Under the pieces are notes generated by a model, which worked only from the letters and a program-made list of their open reading frames with translations, had not been told where the DNA came from and ran no database searches. A stretch of 64,000 bases of DNA from HXMU1420-13 sp963691715 (lineage in GTDB: Bacteria; Bacteroidota; Rhodothermia; Balneolales; Balneolaceae): positions 744,001 through 808,000 of the forward strand of contig OY829281.1 of the NCBI GenBank assembly GCA_963691715.1, in the 5' to 3' direction. The position numbers and the translations under genes are program-made. This document shows positions 16,778 to 24,357 of the stretch, piece after piece; position 1 is the first letter of the stretch, and each line of letters begins with the position of its first letter.

Positions 16778-17791
16778 TTAGTCTTCATACCCATTTGGGT
16801 TGTTTGATTGCCATCGCCAAGTATCTTCGCACATTTTTTGGATGTTGAACTCGGCTTTCCAAGAAAGTTCTTGTTCAGCTAATGAAGGATCAGCATAACA
16901 TTCAGCGGCATCACCCGGTCTTCTATCTACGATGGTGTAAGGGATTTCTACCCTAGATGCTTGTTTAAAAGCATCTACCATTTGCAACACGGAGGTGCCT
17001 TTACCTGTACCTAGATTGTAAGTAACCACCCCAGGATGTTCTTTCAATTTTTCCAAGGCTTTTAAATGCCCCTTAGCAAGGTCCACTACATGTATATAAT
17101 CACGAACACCTGTACCATCAGGGGTCTCATAATCATTACCAAAAACTGAAAGTGTATTTAATTTACCCACTGCAACTTGGGCGATATATGGTAATAGATT
17201 ATTGGGAATTCCATTGGGATCTTCACCGATTAGCCCACTATGATGGGCCCCTATGGGGTTAAAATATCTTAGAAGGGCGATGTTCCAAGCATCATCCGAT
17301 GTATGGATATCTTTAAGTATGTATTCGCTCATTAACTTAGTTTGACCATAAGGGTTTTGAGCTGAGGTTGGAAAATGTTCTTTTATTGGAACCTGTTTGG
17401 GTTCACCATATACCGTGGCAGACGAGCTAAAAACTAAATTCTTAACTCCATGTTTACGCATTACATCGCACAGGTTTATCGTAGAGTCCAAATTATTACG
17501 ATAATACCGAATAGGATTTGATACAGATTCACCCACTGCTTTAAATCCAGCAAAGTGTATTACAGCATCTATGTGATGAGAAGTAAAAACCTTATCTAAG
17601 GCGGTTACATCTAGTAAATCGAACGTATAGAGCAAAGGTTTTCTACCGGTTATATGAGCAACTCTTTCAAGAGACTGTGTACTACTATTCGAGAGGTTAT
17701 CTATAACAATTACCTTATATCCTTCTTCAAGTAATTCAAGTACAGTATGTGAGCCTATATATCCAGCACCCCCAGTAACTAAAATGGTCAT
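16778..17791 (-). CDS. galE: UDP-glucose 4-epimerase
   Basis: This 337-residue short-chain dehydrogenase-type epimerase interconverts UDP-glucose and UDP-galactose using bound NAD. It shows the TGGAGYIGSH nucleotide-binding loop at 6-15, the catalytic Ser region SSSATVYG with YGQTK (Tyr-x-x-x-Lys), and LRYFNPIGAHHSG, which is specific for GalE. Length is normal. It is a single gene, converging with the S9 peptidase gene. Confidence 0.96.
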   Translation of the reverse strand: MTILVTGGAGYIGSHTVLELLEEGYKVIVIDNLSNSSTQSLERVAHITGRKPLLYTFDLLDVTALDKVFTSHHIDAVIHFAGFKAVGESVSNPIRYYRNNLDSTINLCDVMRKHGVKNLVFSSSATVYGEPKQVPIKEHFPTSAQNPYGQTKLMSEYILKDIHTSDDAWNIALLRYFNPIGAHHSGLIGEDPNGIPNNLLPYIAQVAVGKLNTLSVFGNDYETPDGTGVRDYIHVVDLAKGHLKALEKLKEHPGVVTYNLGTGKGTSVLQMVDAFKQASRVEIPYTIVDRRPGDAAECYADPSLAEQELSWKAEFNIQKMCEDTWRWQSNNPNGYED

Positions 17792-17926
17792 ATATTAACT
17801 ATTAATGATTAGGTCTCTAAACTAAGGGTGATTTAAGAAAAAAGCTTAATGAACTTTTCCAGAAAAGAAGTAATGGAAATAGTATTTCCTGTGTGCTGGG
17901 TTTAGCTATGCCCAGTCGAGTGTACG

Positions 17927-18343
17927 TTAGTCATGATCCAGCACGCCCATCCTCGAAAAATAGGCATATTGGGATTTATATTCGGAATGATTTGCGATGA
18001 ATGTACCTACATATTCCGAGGTTTTAAATTGAAGGGTCGTTTCTTTAGATATGTCCGTTTTTATTAGATTCAAAACTAATGTTTCTATGGTACCAAAACG
18101 AATAAGAACAACGCGCTGATAGTTACTTCTATTCACGTACAGCGCTAATCCTTGTTCATGATGCTGGAAAATGCCTTTTGAGTCTTCCCATATCAGAATC
18201 TCATTACCATCATGATCGGTGAGTTCTTTTATAAAATAATAACACGATCCTGTTACTGTAAACCATTTTTTGGGGTCTTTGAATGGTTTCCCTAGGATGT
18301 CATGTATAGTTTCTTTATCGATCTCGCTTTCTTTTAAAATCAT
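17927..18343 (-). CDS. Conserved hypothetical cytoplasmic protein
   Basis: I do not recognise this 138-residue protein. It has no signal peptide or membrane helix. The composition is mixed alpha/beta with several strand-like stretches (KKWFTVTGSCYYFIKEL, NEILIWEDSKGIFQHHEQGLALYVN, YQRVVLIRFGTIETLVLNLI). It lies downstream of the HPt and thioesterase genes on the same strand after about 100 bp. ATG start at 18343. Codon use looks like the neighbouring genes, so I take it as real. Confidence 0.55.
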   Translation of the reverse strand: MILKESEIDKETIHDILGKPFKDPKKWFTVTGSCYYFIKELTDHDGNEILIWEDSKGIFQHHEQGLALYVNRSNYQRVVLIRFGTIETLVLNLIKTDISKETTLQFKTSEYVGTFIANHSEYKSQYAYFSRMGVLDHD

Positions 18344-18448
18344 AGAATCAGTGTTTCTCTGAATATAGTAATTAACTATAGCTGAGAGTCGTTCCCAGAA
18401 TGTTCACATCTGTTATCTATGCGTAGTGGATGAGCAACGATGATACTT

Positions 18449-18814
18449 CTATTTAGGGATCCCATGAACACTTACTTCATGCAATTCCAAAAGCACTTGG
18501 TCAATAATTGTGTGAATTCTTTGTAAGGAATTTGAGATTGCAAGGTCAGAGCCTTCTTGTTCTATCAACGCTTTTCCAATTTCATATTCTTCAAGGATCA
18601 TGGTTAATCCGAGCATTTGAGCCACAGGTTTAATTTTATGCCCCATTCTTCGAAAATTTACTTCATCCCGATCTTTTAAATATTGGGCAAAGTTATTTTT
18701 AAACTCGTTAAAAGAAATAATAGCCGCATCTGCAAATTCCTTTACATATTTCACCTCACCAAATAGCATTTCGTTTATGGTGGTGAAGTCAACTATTTTA
18801 TTCGTTCCATTCAC
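18449..18814 (-). CDS. HPt (histidine phosphotransfer) domain protein
   Basis: The 121-residue, all-helical protein carries the HPt signature FRRMGHKIKPVAQMLGL, with the phospho-accepting His59 and the following Lys, preceded by a helix with FNEFKNNFAQYLKDRD. Stand-alone HPt proteins pass phosphate between a hybrid histidine kinase and response regulators; the partners are not in this window. It starts 7 bp after the thioesterase stop codon, so the two are co-transcribed although no functional link is evident. Confidence 0.8.
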   Translation of the reverse strand: MNGTNKIVDFTTINEMLFGEVKYVKEFADAAIISFNEFKNNFAQYLKDRDEVNFRRMGHKIKPVAQMLGLTMILEEYEIGKALIEQEGSDLAISNSLQRIHTIIDQVLLELHEVSVHGIPK

Positions 18815-18821
18815 AATTTAT

Positions 18822-19193
18822 TTACTCATTTGCAGGTTCCGTTACATGATGGGGTATGGGGGAACCATGTTCATCGATATTAACAAATACAATTCGATCT
18901 ATGGTAATAATCGTGTCATGTTTAAATTTTGTTCTCACTTCCGATTTCACAGTGATGGATGTGGTGCCAAATTTAACCGTTTCCATACCAATTTCTATCA
19001 CATCTCCTAATTTAGCTGAACTTACAAAATTAATTTCCGACATATATTTTGTAACTATTTTTCCTTTGCCTAGTTGGCACAATACATAAATAGCAGCTTC
19101 TTCATCGATCCAACTTAGTACCGCTCCACCAAATAATGTGCCGTTGGGATTTAAGTCTTGTGGCTTTACAATTTTTCTAGAATAGAATCTCAT
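18822..19193 (-). CDS. Acyl-CoA thioesterase, hotdog fold (YciA/YkhA-like)
   Basis: The 123-residue protein has the hotdog-fold signature NPNGTLFGGAVLSWIDEEAAI at about 15-35, including the Asp31 region used for water activation, then the strands KYMSEINFVSSAKLGDVIEIG. It should hydrolyse acyl-CoA to free acid and CoA as a homo-oligomer in the cytoplasm. It heads a short transcript with the HPt gene. A second, different hotdog thioesterase lies at 23974-24357. Confidence 0.88.
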   Translation of the reverse strand: MRFYSRKIVKPQDLNPNGTLFGGAVLSWIDEEAAIYVLCQLGKGKIVTKYMSEINFVSSAKLGDVIEIGMETVKFGTTSITVKSEVRTKFKHDTIITIDRIVFVNIDEHGSPIPHHVTEPANE

Positions 19194-19478
19194 AAATAGT
19201 GGTTGTTATAATTCCATCAAGGTAAGAAACTTCATATTCATTGGATAGATCGGGTAATACATAGATTGAATTAGTGTGCTGTAATTTTGGTATGCTTATT
19301 TTCGGATTCAAATACCAGAATATTAAATGTCTAGGATAAATGATGTGCCACGCATTGGTTGAACCATTGAGGGTGTGTTTTTTTGGCGATTCATTATCTT
19401 AACGGATGCAGTTGAAGAGTAGGAACAAGTATCGCATGTAAGCACCAAAACGGGGTAACTCCCCAAAACTTTATTATT
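19194..19478. other. Intergenic region at the left edge of the accessory region
   Basis: About 285 bp separate the divergent thioesterase and HTH-protein genes. I see no further gene, tRNA or clear repeat. A GGGGTAACTCCCC hairpin at about 19454-19466 lies just upstream of the ATG at 19479 and could affect its translation. Confidence 0.4.
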
Positions 19479-19943
19479 ATGAATACGATTAAACATTTAC
19501 ACTATGTAGATATAGCTGATGATCTATTAACCCATTTAGATAAAGCTGCTGGTGTATATGCAGCGAATGCAAATATTACGTTTAAAATTTTAAAATATAA
19601 TGATTCTGATTTGATTGTTGAAGTTCGGCAAGGCAAAAACCAAAGAGAAAAATATCAAGATACTAAGGGATTAATTAAGCGAGGAAAAGAATTATTTATC
19701 AAGTTTTTCCCAGACCACAACATTCACATACGCCCAAAAACGTATAGTTTGCCAAAAGTTGATGTTGTAGATTCTGAATGGATTCAGAATAGGATGAATG
19801 CGAATCGTGTTTCTTTGAAATCGATTGAACAATTTACTGGAATTAGTAAATCAAACTTATCAGCGTATGTAAATGGTCTTCGCCCTATGAGCCAGCCCGT
19901 AAAAGCCATGTTCTTCTTTATGTTTTCAAACTCGAAATTTTAA
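19479..19943 (+). CDS. HTH-containing hypothetical protein
   Basis: The first half of this 154-residue protein is a charged alpha/beta region that I do not recognise. The C-terminal part (about 105-150: NRVSLKSIEQFTGISKSNLSAYVNG, with the last positions MSQPVKAMFFFMF) is a compact helix-turn-helix of XRE/phage-repressor type, suggesting DNA binding or an antitoxin-like role, with no toxin partner adjacent. Its 3' end shares a 19-bp identical stretch (19911-19929) with non-coding DNA at 20994-21012, so this gene has been involved in a local duplication. Confidence 0.6.
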   Translation: MNTIKHLHYVDIADDLLTHLDKAAGVYAANANITFKILKYNDSDLIVEVRQGKNQREKYQDTKGLIKRGKELFIKFFPDHNIHIRPKTYSLPKVDVVDSEWIQNRMNANRVSLKSIEQFTGISKSNLSAYVNGLRPMSQPVKAMFFFMFSNSKF

Positions 19944-19963
19944 GAGTTGGAAGCGCCAAAAAA

Positions 19964-19983
19964 GAGTGAAGTGAATTCTTCTC
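19964..19983. repeat. 20-bp flank repeat, copy 1
   Basis: This 20-mer (GAGTGAAGTGAATTCTTCTC) matches the stretch at 26925-26944 at 17 of 20 positions; the three differences are all transitions. Copy 1 abuts the outer end of the attC-like site of the cassette-like gene. Copy 2 lies beyond the end of lgt. Both are therefore on the downstream side of an inserted gene. Confidence 0.6.
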
Positions 19984-20048
19984 CAACGGTCTTGTGTATG
20001 GTGTCGTAGCATCCCGTAGGGTGCTATGCACTATACATTTTGTTAGGC
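19981..20048 (-). other. attC-like recombination site (integron cassette type)
   Basis: On the minus strand the site starts with GCCTAAC (20048-20042, matching the R'' consensus RYYYAAC) and ends with GTTGGAG (19987-19981, six of seven positions of GTTRRRY). Between them is an imperfect palindrome: TGTATAGTGCATAGCACCC pairs with GGGATGCTACGACACCATACA, leaving bulged bases and a 3-base tip. A 68-bp folded hairpin with extrahelical bases directly after a gene is the layout of an attC site. It lacks a T-run, which argues against a terminator. No integrase gene is in the window. Confidence 0.55.
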
Positions 20049-20054
20049 AAAGTT

Positions 20055-20762
20055 TTATATTAATTCAATTTTAACTTTAGGGCCGGAGATTGAAGGTTCA
20101 CTCAGAACTAATATCCCTTCTTCAGCCATACTTTCTATTTCTCGAAAAATTCTTGTTGGACTTAAGTTATCAATCTCAGCCCAGTCGACAAAATCAGCAG
20201 AAAATACATGACGGCTTTTCCTTTTAGCCAGTCTTAACTTACTTTTAATGTATACTCTAAGAGTTTCTTCCCTGGCTTTTAATTCGGCATCTCTTGATTC
20301 AGATATGGCCTTTTCAAACAAGTTAGAGAGTTCGTCTTTTATACCATCAATTTTCTCTTGAGTTATTTGTCGGTCAATATGCTGTCTTTTCAGGATGACC
20401 GACAATTCCTTACTTATTTCTTTTTTGATTTCACTTATTCTACTTTCAGCCTTTTTTTCAGCTTCTTCCTCAATCTTACTAACACTATTATCATCTTGAC
20501 TATCAGACCAAAGGTGTTTTCTCATGTCAGAAACAGTATCCTTCATAACAGAGAATGTATCACTGTATAGTTTATCAAATAACTTCTCCAATCTCTCTAC
20601 ACTGGATGAAATTCCTTTTGAGGCTTCATTAGTCTTTTCTGAGGCTTCATTAGATTTCTCAAAAAACTTAAAAGAGAACCAAATGGCCACAATTGCCAAG
20701 ACTAAAGAGGCGATTGAAGAAACGAATGATATTATGTCGAATATTGTGAGTGCTTGTTCCAT
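20055..20762 (-). CDS. Membrane-anchored coiled-coil protein, probable gene cassette
   Basis: The 235-residue protein has one N-terminal helix (about 10-32, ISFVSSIASLVLAIVAIWFSF), a long charged coiled coil (about 35-185) and a C-terminal region (about 190-235, WAEIDNLSPTRIFREIESMAEEGIL) that resembles a winged helix. No enzyme motif is seen. The gene is bounded by GTTAGGC just before its start and GCCTAAC just after its stop, and is followed by an attC-like hairpin, as in a mobile integron cassette. The two edges form a perfect 16-bp inverted repeat (20036-20051 and 20778-20793). Function unknown. Confidence 0.65.
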   Translation of the reverse strand: MEQALTIFDIISFVSSIASLVLAIVAIWFSFKFFEKSNEASEKTNEASKGISSSVERLEKLFDKLYSDTFSVMKDTVSDMRKHLWSDSQDDNSVSKIEEEAEKKAESRISEIKKEISKELSVILKRQHIDRQITQEKIDGIKDELSNLFEKAISESRDAELKAREETLRVYIKSKLRLAKRKSRHVFSADFVDWAEIDNLSPTRIFREIESMAEEGILVLSEPSISGPKVKIELI

Positions 20763-20784
20763 ATTCTGGCTTTAAATTTTGCCT

Positions 20785-20988
20785 AACAAAATGATAAATT
20801 GAACTTAATTCACTTTCTCCCTATTTAAGTGTTATTCATTTTATTGCTTTAAAATATAGGGGTTAAATGAATAAAATTATAGTAATAACAAAGAGAGAAA
20901 TTAAATTTATATACCCCTAAAAACCCAACGCCGTTGGGTTGACATCTACTTAAGTACATGATAGCTTCTATCAACATCAAGAGAGAAG
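20785..20988. repeat. Long dispersed element, copy A
   Basis: About 204 bp that align along their length with 27922-28134 (copy C), with small indels. It begins with AACAAAATGATAAA, which overlaps the GCCTAAC cassette edge. Toward its 3' end it contains the hairpin AACCCAACGCCGTTGGGTT and a conserved core with the palindrome TACTTAAGTA. It has no open reading frame. It occupies the otherwise gene-free 20763-21064 interval. Confidence 0.75.
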
Positions 20989-20993
20989 CAATA

Positions 20994-21012
20994 TTCTTCT
21001 TTATGTTTTCAA
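20994..21012. repeat. 19-bp duplicate of the 3' end of the HTH-protein gene
   Basis: TTCTTCTTTATGTTTTCAA here is identical to 19911-19929 inside the end of the HTH-protein gene, and the similarity extends a few imperfect bases upstream. It sits at the junction where copy A of the long element loses similarity to copies B and C. Confidence 0.6.
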
Positions 21013-21064
21013 TCCTTCACAAGGTTTATTTTTTTTTATATAAGTCTATAAATAATAATTTCGA

Positions 21065-21628
21065 ATGAGTAACAAAAAAAGAAAAGAATCAAAAGTAGAT
21101 TCCAATACAAAACTTCCAGAATACAAACGATTAGAGCCGATTTCTAAAAAACTTTCAGAATGTAATAGTGGAGAATTACAAGGTTTGATAATTCAAAGAT
21201 TTATTCAAATAGAAGATAACATAAACACTATAATCACAAATTATTTTAAACCTGAGAATGAACGTTTATTCCGAACAGTCGTATTAAATAGTAGAGTCAT
21301 TGATATTGGAGGAAAATTAAAAATATTGAATAATATTGGATATAAAGGCATCATTGAAAAAGTTAGAAATCTATCAAATATAAGAAATGCGTTTGCGCAT
21401 ACTAGATTTCCAGAATCGGTACATATAAAAGTGTTTGGTGATAGTACAGAGGAAGAGCGTTGCAAAATTGAAGTAGATAGTATTATTCCAGTCATGAACA
21501 CTAATGGAAAAATTATAAATAAAAGCGCTTATCAATATGCGAAAGAATTTTTGGATGACGAGATTTTATTAATAAAAGAATTAATTCAATTAAGAAATGA
21601 ATCAAAAAACCCAATGCCTTTGGGTTAA
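21065..21628 (+). CDS. HEPN-motif protein (possible RNase toxin or defence factor)
   Basis: The 187-residue, mainly helical protein contains RNAFAH (Arg107-Asn108 to His112), which fits the HEPN catalytic pattern R-[N/H/D]-x3-H, in a helix (EKVRNLSNIRNAFAHTRF) like those of HEPN ribonucleases and MltR-like proteins. A preceding helix (RLFRTVVLNSRVIDIGGKLKIL) resembles the first HEPN helix. The last residues (NPMPLG) and the stop codon are encoded by the repeat hairpin of copy B, so the original C terminus may have been replaced. No nucleotidyltransferase antitoxin gene lies beside it. Start ATG at 21065 is preceded by a T-rich spacer without a clear ribosome site. Confidence 0.5.
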   Translation: MSNKKRKESKVDSNTKLPEYKRLEPISKKLSECNSGELQGLIIQRFIQIEDNINTIITNYFKPENERLFRTVVLNSRVIDIGGKLKILNNIGYKGIIEKVRNLSNIRNAFAHTRFPESVHIKVFGDSTEEERCKIEVDSIIPVMNTNGKIINKSAYQYAKEFLDDEILLIKELIQLRNESKNPMPLG

Positions 21629-21692
21629 CATCTACTTAAGTACGTGATAGCTTCGATCAACATTAAGAGAGAAGTTATGGTCATAGAAGCAT
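21606..21692. repeat. Dispersed element core, copy B
   Basis: This copy has only the 3' part of the element: the hairpin AACCCAATGCCTTTGGGTT, the segment with TACTTAAGTA, then a purine-rich stretch ending in an ATG. Similarity to copy C continues to 28154 on that side. It overlaps the last codons of the HEPN-motif gene. The left 130 bp present in copies A and C are missing. Confidence 0.7.
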
Positions 21693-21877
21693 AATAGAGA
21701 CCTTAGATCTCATTAACATTGATAATCTCTGCTCTTTTCTATGTTACATTCGTTCAGTTCTATGAAGCTTTAGACTTTGATTTCAAGTGTCAGAATTAGC
21801 GTGCCGAAATGTTGTTGAATATTTAATAGAGCGGTTCTTTACAAATCTTCATTATCACTAAAGATAGACAATAGTTG

Positions 21878-22304
21878 GGAATAGACATTAGTAAAGATGT
21901 CTTTGATGTTTGTGATAATAGCCACCGCTTTTATAAGTTTAAAAACAACCATGTTGGCTTTAAGAGGCAGTACATCCTAATACAGCTGGAGTGATGGAAA
22001 CCACGGGGTACTATCATATTCGGTTGGCTTTTTTTACTCGAAGCAGGTAATGGAGTTAGTGTTGTAAATTCCTTAAAGATTAAGAGCTATATCCAAATGA
22101 ATCTCTCGAAAATAAAAACCGATAAGAGTGATTCAAAAATGATACAGCAGTACGGAGCGGATTGTAAGCCTAAACTTTGGGATGGTGAGTCAAAAGCCCA
22201 ACAAGCATGCTTACAATTAATTCGTTTGCTAAGTGTGTACAGCAAACAAAGCACACAGCTAAAAAATAAACTTCATGGCGAAGAAGTCTTAGAAAACCAT
22301 TAAG
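21878..22304 (+). mobile_element. Degraded IS110-family transposase remnant
   Basis: Reading from 21878 gives GIDISKDVFDVCDNSHRFYKFKNN, the DEDD-type N terminus of IS110 transposases. A shift to another frame gives GVMETTGYYHIRLAFF at about 21988-22035, then the first frame resumes with VSVVNSLKIKSYIQMNLSKIKTDKSD and QQYGADCKPKLW. At least two frameshifts and stops break the gene, and the C-terminal Transposase_20 half with the catalytic Ser is missing. The open stretch at 22097-22303 is just its last fragment. It is dead DNA, but it marks past transposition next to the nrd operon. Confidence 0.8.
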
Positions 22305-22322
22305 AGTTATGGTAAGTTATTT

Positions 22323-23969
22323 TTAGGATTCGCAACTGCTACAAGTTACTAAATTGGTTATAAACTCTTTGGAAACACTTTGGCTTCTTTGATAATACAA
22401 TGTTTTAACACCTAAATGCCAAGCTTCTATCAATAATTTGTTCACTTCTTTTATAGGCAAGTTTGCCGGAATATTTAAGTTCAGACTTTGCGATTGGTCT
22501 ATAAATTTTTGTCGTACAGAAGCTTGTTGGATAATCTCTAATTGGCTGATTTCTTTAAATGTTTTAAATACCATTTTTTCATCAATACTTAATTCTTTCA
22601 AATGTTGCACACTTCCGTGATTGAGCATAATGCTTCGCCAAGTTTCTTCATTATTCATTCCTTTTTCTTCTAATAATGCTGTTAGGTATTTATTCTTTCG
22701 CATAAAATTTCCTTTAGACAATCCTGCTTTATAATAATTGCTACTAAAGGGTTCTATGCCAGGAGAGGCTTGTCCGAGAATGGCTGAAGATGAAGTAGTA
22801 GGTGCTATTGCCAATAACGTGGTATTTCGCATTCCATATTCTTGCAATAATTCTGGTTCGCCATAAATTTGTGCTAATTCTTTACTGGCTTTTTCTGCTT
22901 CTATTTGAATGTGTTCAAAGATTGTATTAGTGAGTTGTTTTGCTTTCATTCCCTCAAAAGGGATCATGTTTTTTTGCAAATAAGAATGCCAGCCTAAAGC
23001 ACCTAATCCCAATGCTCTGTGATTTTTAGCAAATTGATTGGCAGATTTCAGATAGTAATTTCCTTCAGTTTTTACAATAAATTCCTGCAAAACGGCATCT
23101 AAAAAGAAAATGGCTAATTGGACCGCATTGGAATCTTTCCATTCGTCATATAATTCTAAATTCATTGAAGACAAGCAACAAATAAACGACTCTTGAAAGT
23201 TGGACGGCAACATTATTTCCGAACATAAATTGCTGGCATTTATTTGCATATTTTTGTCTTTATAAACCTTTGGTTTATTGCGGTTAACATTGTCGGTAAA
23301 GAAAATATAGGGTAAGCCTTTTTCCTGACGGCTTTCCAAAACCTTTGCCCAAATTTCTCTTTTTTCGTTGTCGCCATCAATCATATCCTGCATCCAATAA
23401 TCGGGGACACAAACCCCAAAAAATAGATTTTGCAAGGCATTACCAATACTTTTAATTTTCAAAAATTCTAAAATATCTGGGTGGTCAATGTCCAAATATG
23501 CGGCAAATGCACCTCTACGAACACCACCTTGAGATATAGTATCCATAGCCGTATCAAACAATTTCATAAACGAAACTGCACCACTACTTCTACCATTATC
23601 GGTAACAGCAGAGCCACGACCACGCAATTCACCAAAATATCCCGAAGTGCCACCGCCAATTTTAGTTTGCATTATTACTTCGCCCAGTTTGTGCGTAATA
23701 CCTTCTATATAATCTGGAACATTAACATTGAAACAAGAAATAGGCAAACCCCTTTCCGTACCCATATTTGCCCAAATGGGCGAGCTTAGGCTCATCCATC
23801 CGTTTTCTATTAATTCAATAAATGGTTCTTTTAATTCGGGTTTGAATAATCTCTTAGAAGCTGCTTTAGCAACTCTTTCAATGGCTCCTTGTACGGTTTC
23901 ACCTTTTAATAAATATCCTCTATTGAGTATTTGCTCACTCTCTTCGTTGAGCCACCAAAGTCTGTTCAT
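22323..23969 (-). CDS. nrdA: Class I ribonucleoside-diphosphate reductase, large subunit (short form)
   Basis: This 548-residue protein lacks the ATP-cone and starts at WWLNEESEQILNRGYLLKG, as do the short NrdA proteins of Bacteroidota. All catalytic positions are present: Cys79 (PISCFNV), Asn247-Cys249-Glu251 (NLCSEI), a cysteine at 264/265, the radical-transfer pair Tyr525-Tyr526 (TLYYQRS) and the C-terminal redox pair CSSC at 543-546. It reduces ribonucleotides to deoxyribonucleotides together with NrdB (25643-26617). The two subunit genes are separated by three other genes but read in one direction behind a cobalamin riboswitch. Absence of the cone suggests altered allosteric control of overall activity. 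Confidence 0.93.
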   Translation of the reverse strand: MNRLWWLNEESEQILNRGYLLKGETVQGAIERVAKAASKRLFKPELKEPFIELIENGWMSLSSPIWANMGTERGLPISCFNVNVPDYIEGITHKLGEVIMQTKIGGGTSGYFGELRGRGSAVTDNGRSSGAVSFMKLFDTAMDTISQGGVRRGAFAAYLDIDHPDILEFLKIKSIGNALQNLFFGVCVPDYWMQDMIDGDNEKREIWAKVLESRQEKGLPYIFFTDNVNRNKPKVYKDKNMQINASNLCSEIMLPSNFQESFICCLSSMNLELYDEWKDSNAVQLAIFFLDAVLQEFIVKTEGNYYLKSANQFAKNHRALGLGALGWHSYLQKNMIPFEGMKAKQLTNTIFEHIQIEAEKASKELAQIYGEPELLQEYGMRNTTLLAIAPTTSSSAILGQASPGIEPFSSNYYKAGLSKGNFMRKNKYLTALLEEKGMNNEETWRSIMLNHGSVQHLKELSIDEKMVFKTFKEISQLEIIQQASVRQKFIDQSQSLNLNIPANLPIKEVNKLLIEAWHLGVKTLYYQRSQSVSKEFITNLVTCSSCES

Positions 23970-23973
23970 AATT

Positions 23974-24357
23974 TTATAATATCGAAATAGGTTTTTTGGT
24001 TTCGTCTAATGCTACAAATGTGAATTCTCCACTTACTGCTTTTTCTTTTAGGTCTGAATACATTTGTTCTATAAAAATGTTTACCCTAACTTTTAAACTG
24101 GTATTACCAATGTAAGTAACTCTTCCAACCAATTCTACTATGGTTCCCGATGGAATCGGTTTCTTAAAATCTATTCTATCGCTGCTTACGGTAACCATTC
24201 TTAATCTACTAAATCGGGTAGCTGTAATAAAAGCAACTTCGTCCATAAGTTGCATGGCAGTTCCACCAAATAAAGTATCGTAATGGTTGGCGGTGTTAGG
24301 AAATACTACTTTGAAAATGCGTGTTTCGGATATTGATATTTTTTCTTCTTTTGTCAA
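23974..24357 (-). CDS. Acyl-CoA thioesterase, hotdog fold
   Basis: The 127-residue protein shows NHYDTLFGGTAMQLMDEVAFI, the hotdog signature with the catalytic Asp, then VSSDRIDFKKPIPSGTIVELVGRV, as in the YciA/YkhA acyl-CoA hydrolases. It lies 4 bp upstream of nrdA and overlaps the decayed PP-loop gene by 4 bp, so it is part of the riboswitch-controlled operon. Why a thioesterase travels with a ribonucleotide reductase is not obvious. Confidence 0.87.
   Translation of the reverse strand: MTKEEKISISETRIFKVVFPNTANHYDTLFGGTAMQLMDEVAFITATRFSRLRMVTVSSDRIDFKKPIPSGTIVELVGRVTYIGNTSLKVRVNIFIEQMYSDLKEKAVSGEFTFVALDETKKPISIL

Noticed and set aside
20036..20793. Inverted repeats as ends of a DNA transposon (MITE-like)
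   Set aside because: The right-hand CAAAATG belongs to the dispersed element that is also present at 27.9 kb without the gene, and no convincing target duplication is seen; the cassette model fits better, though it is unproven.
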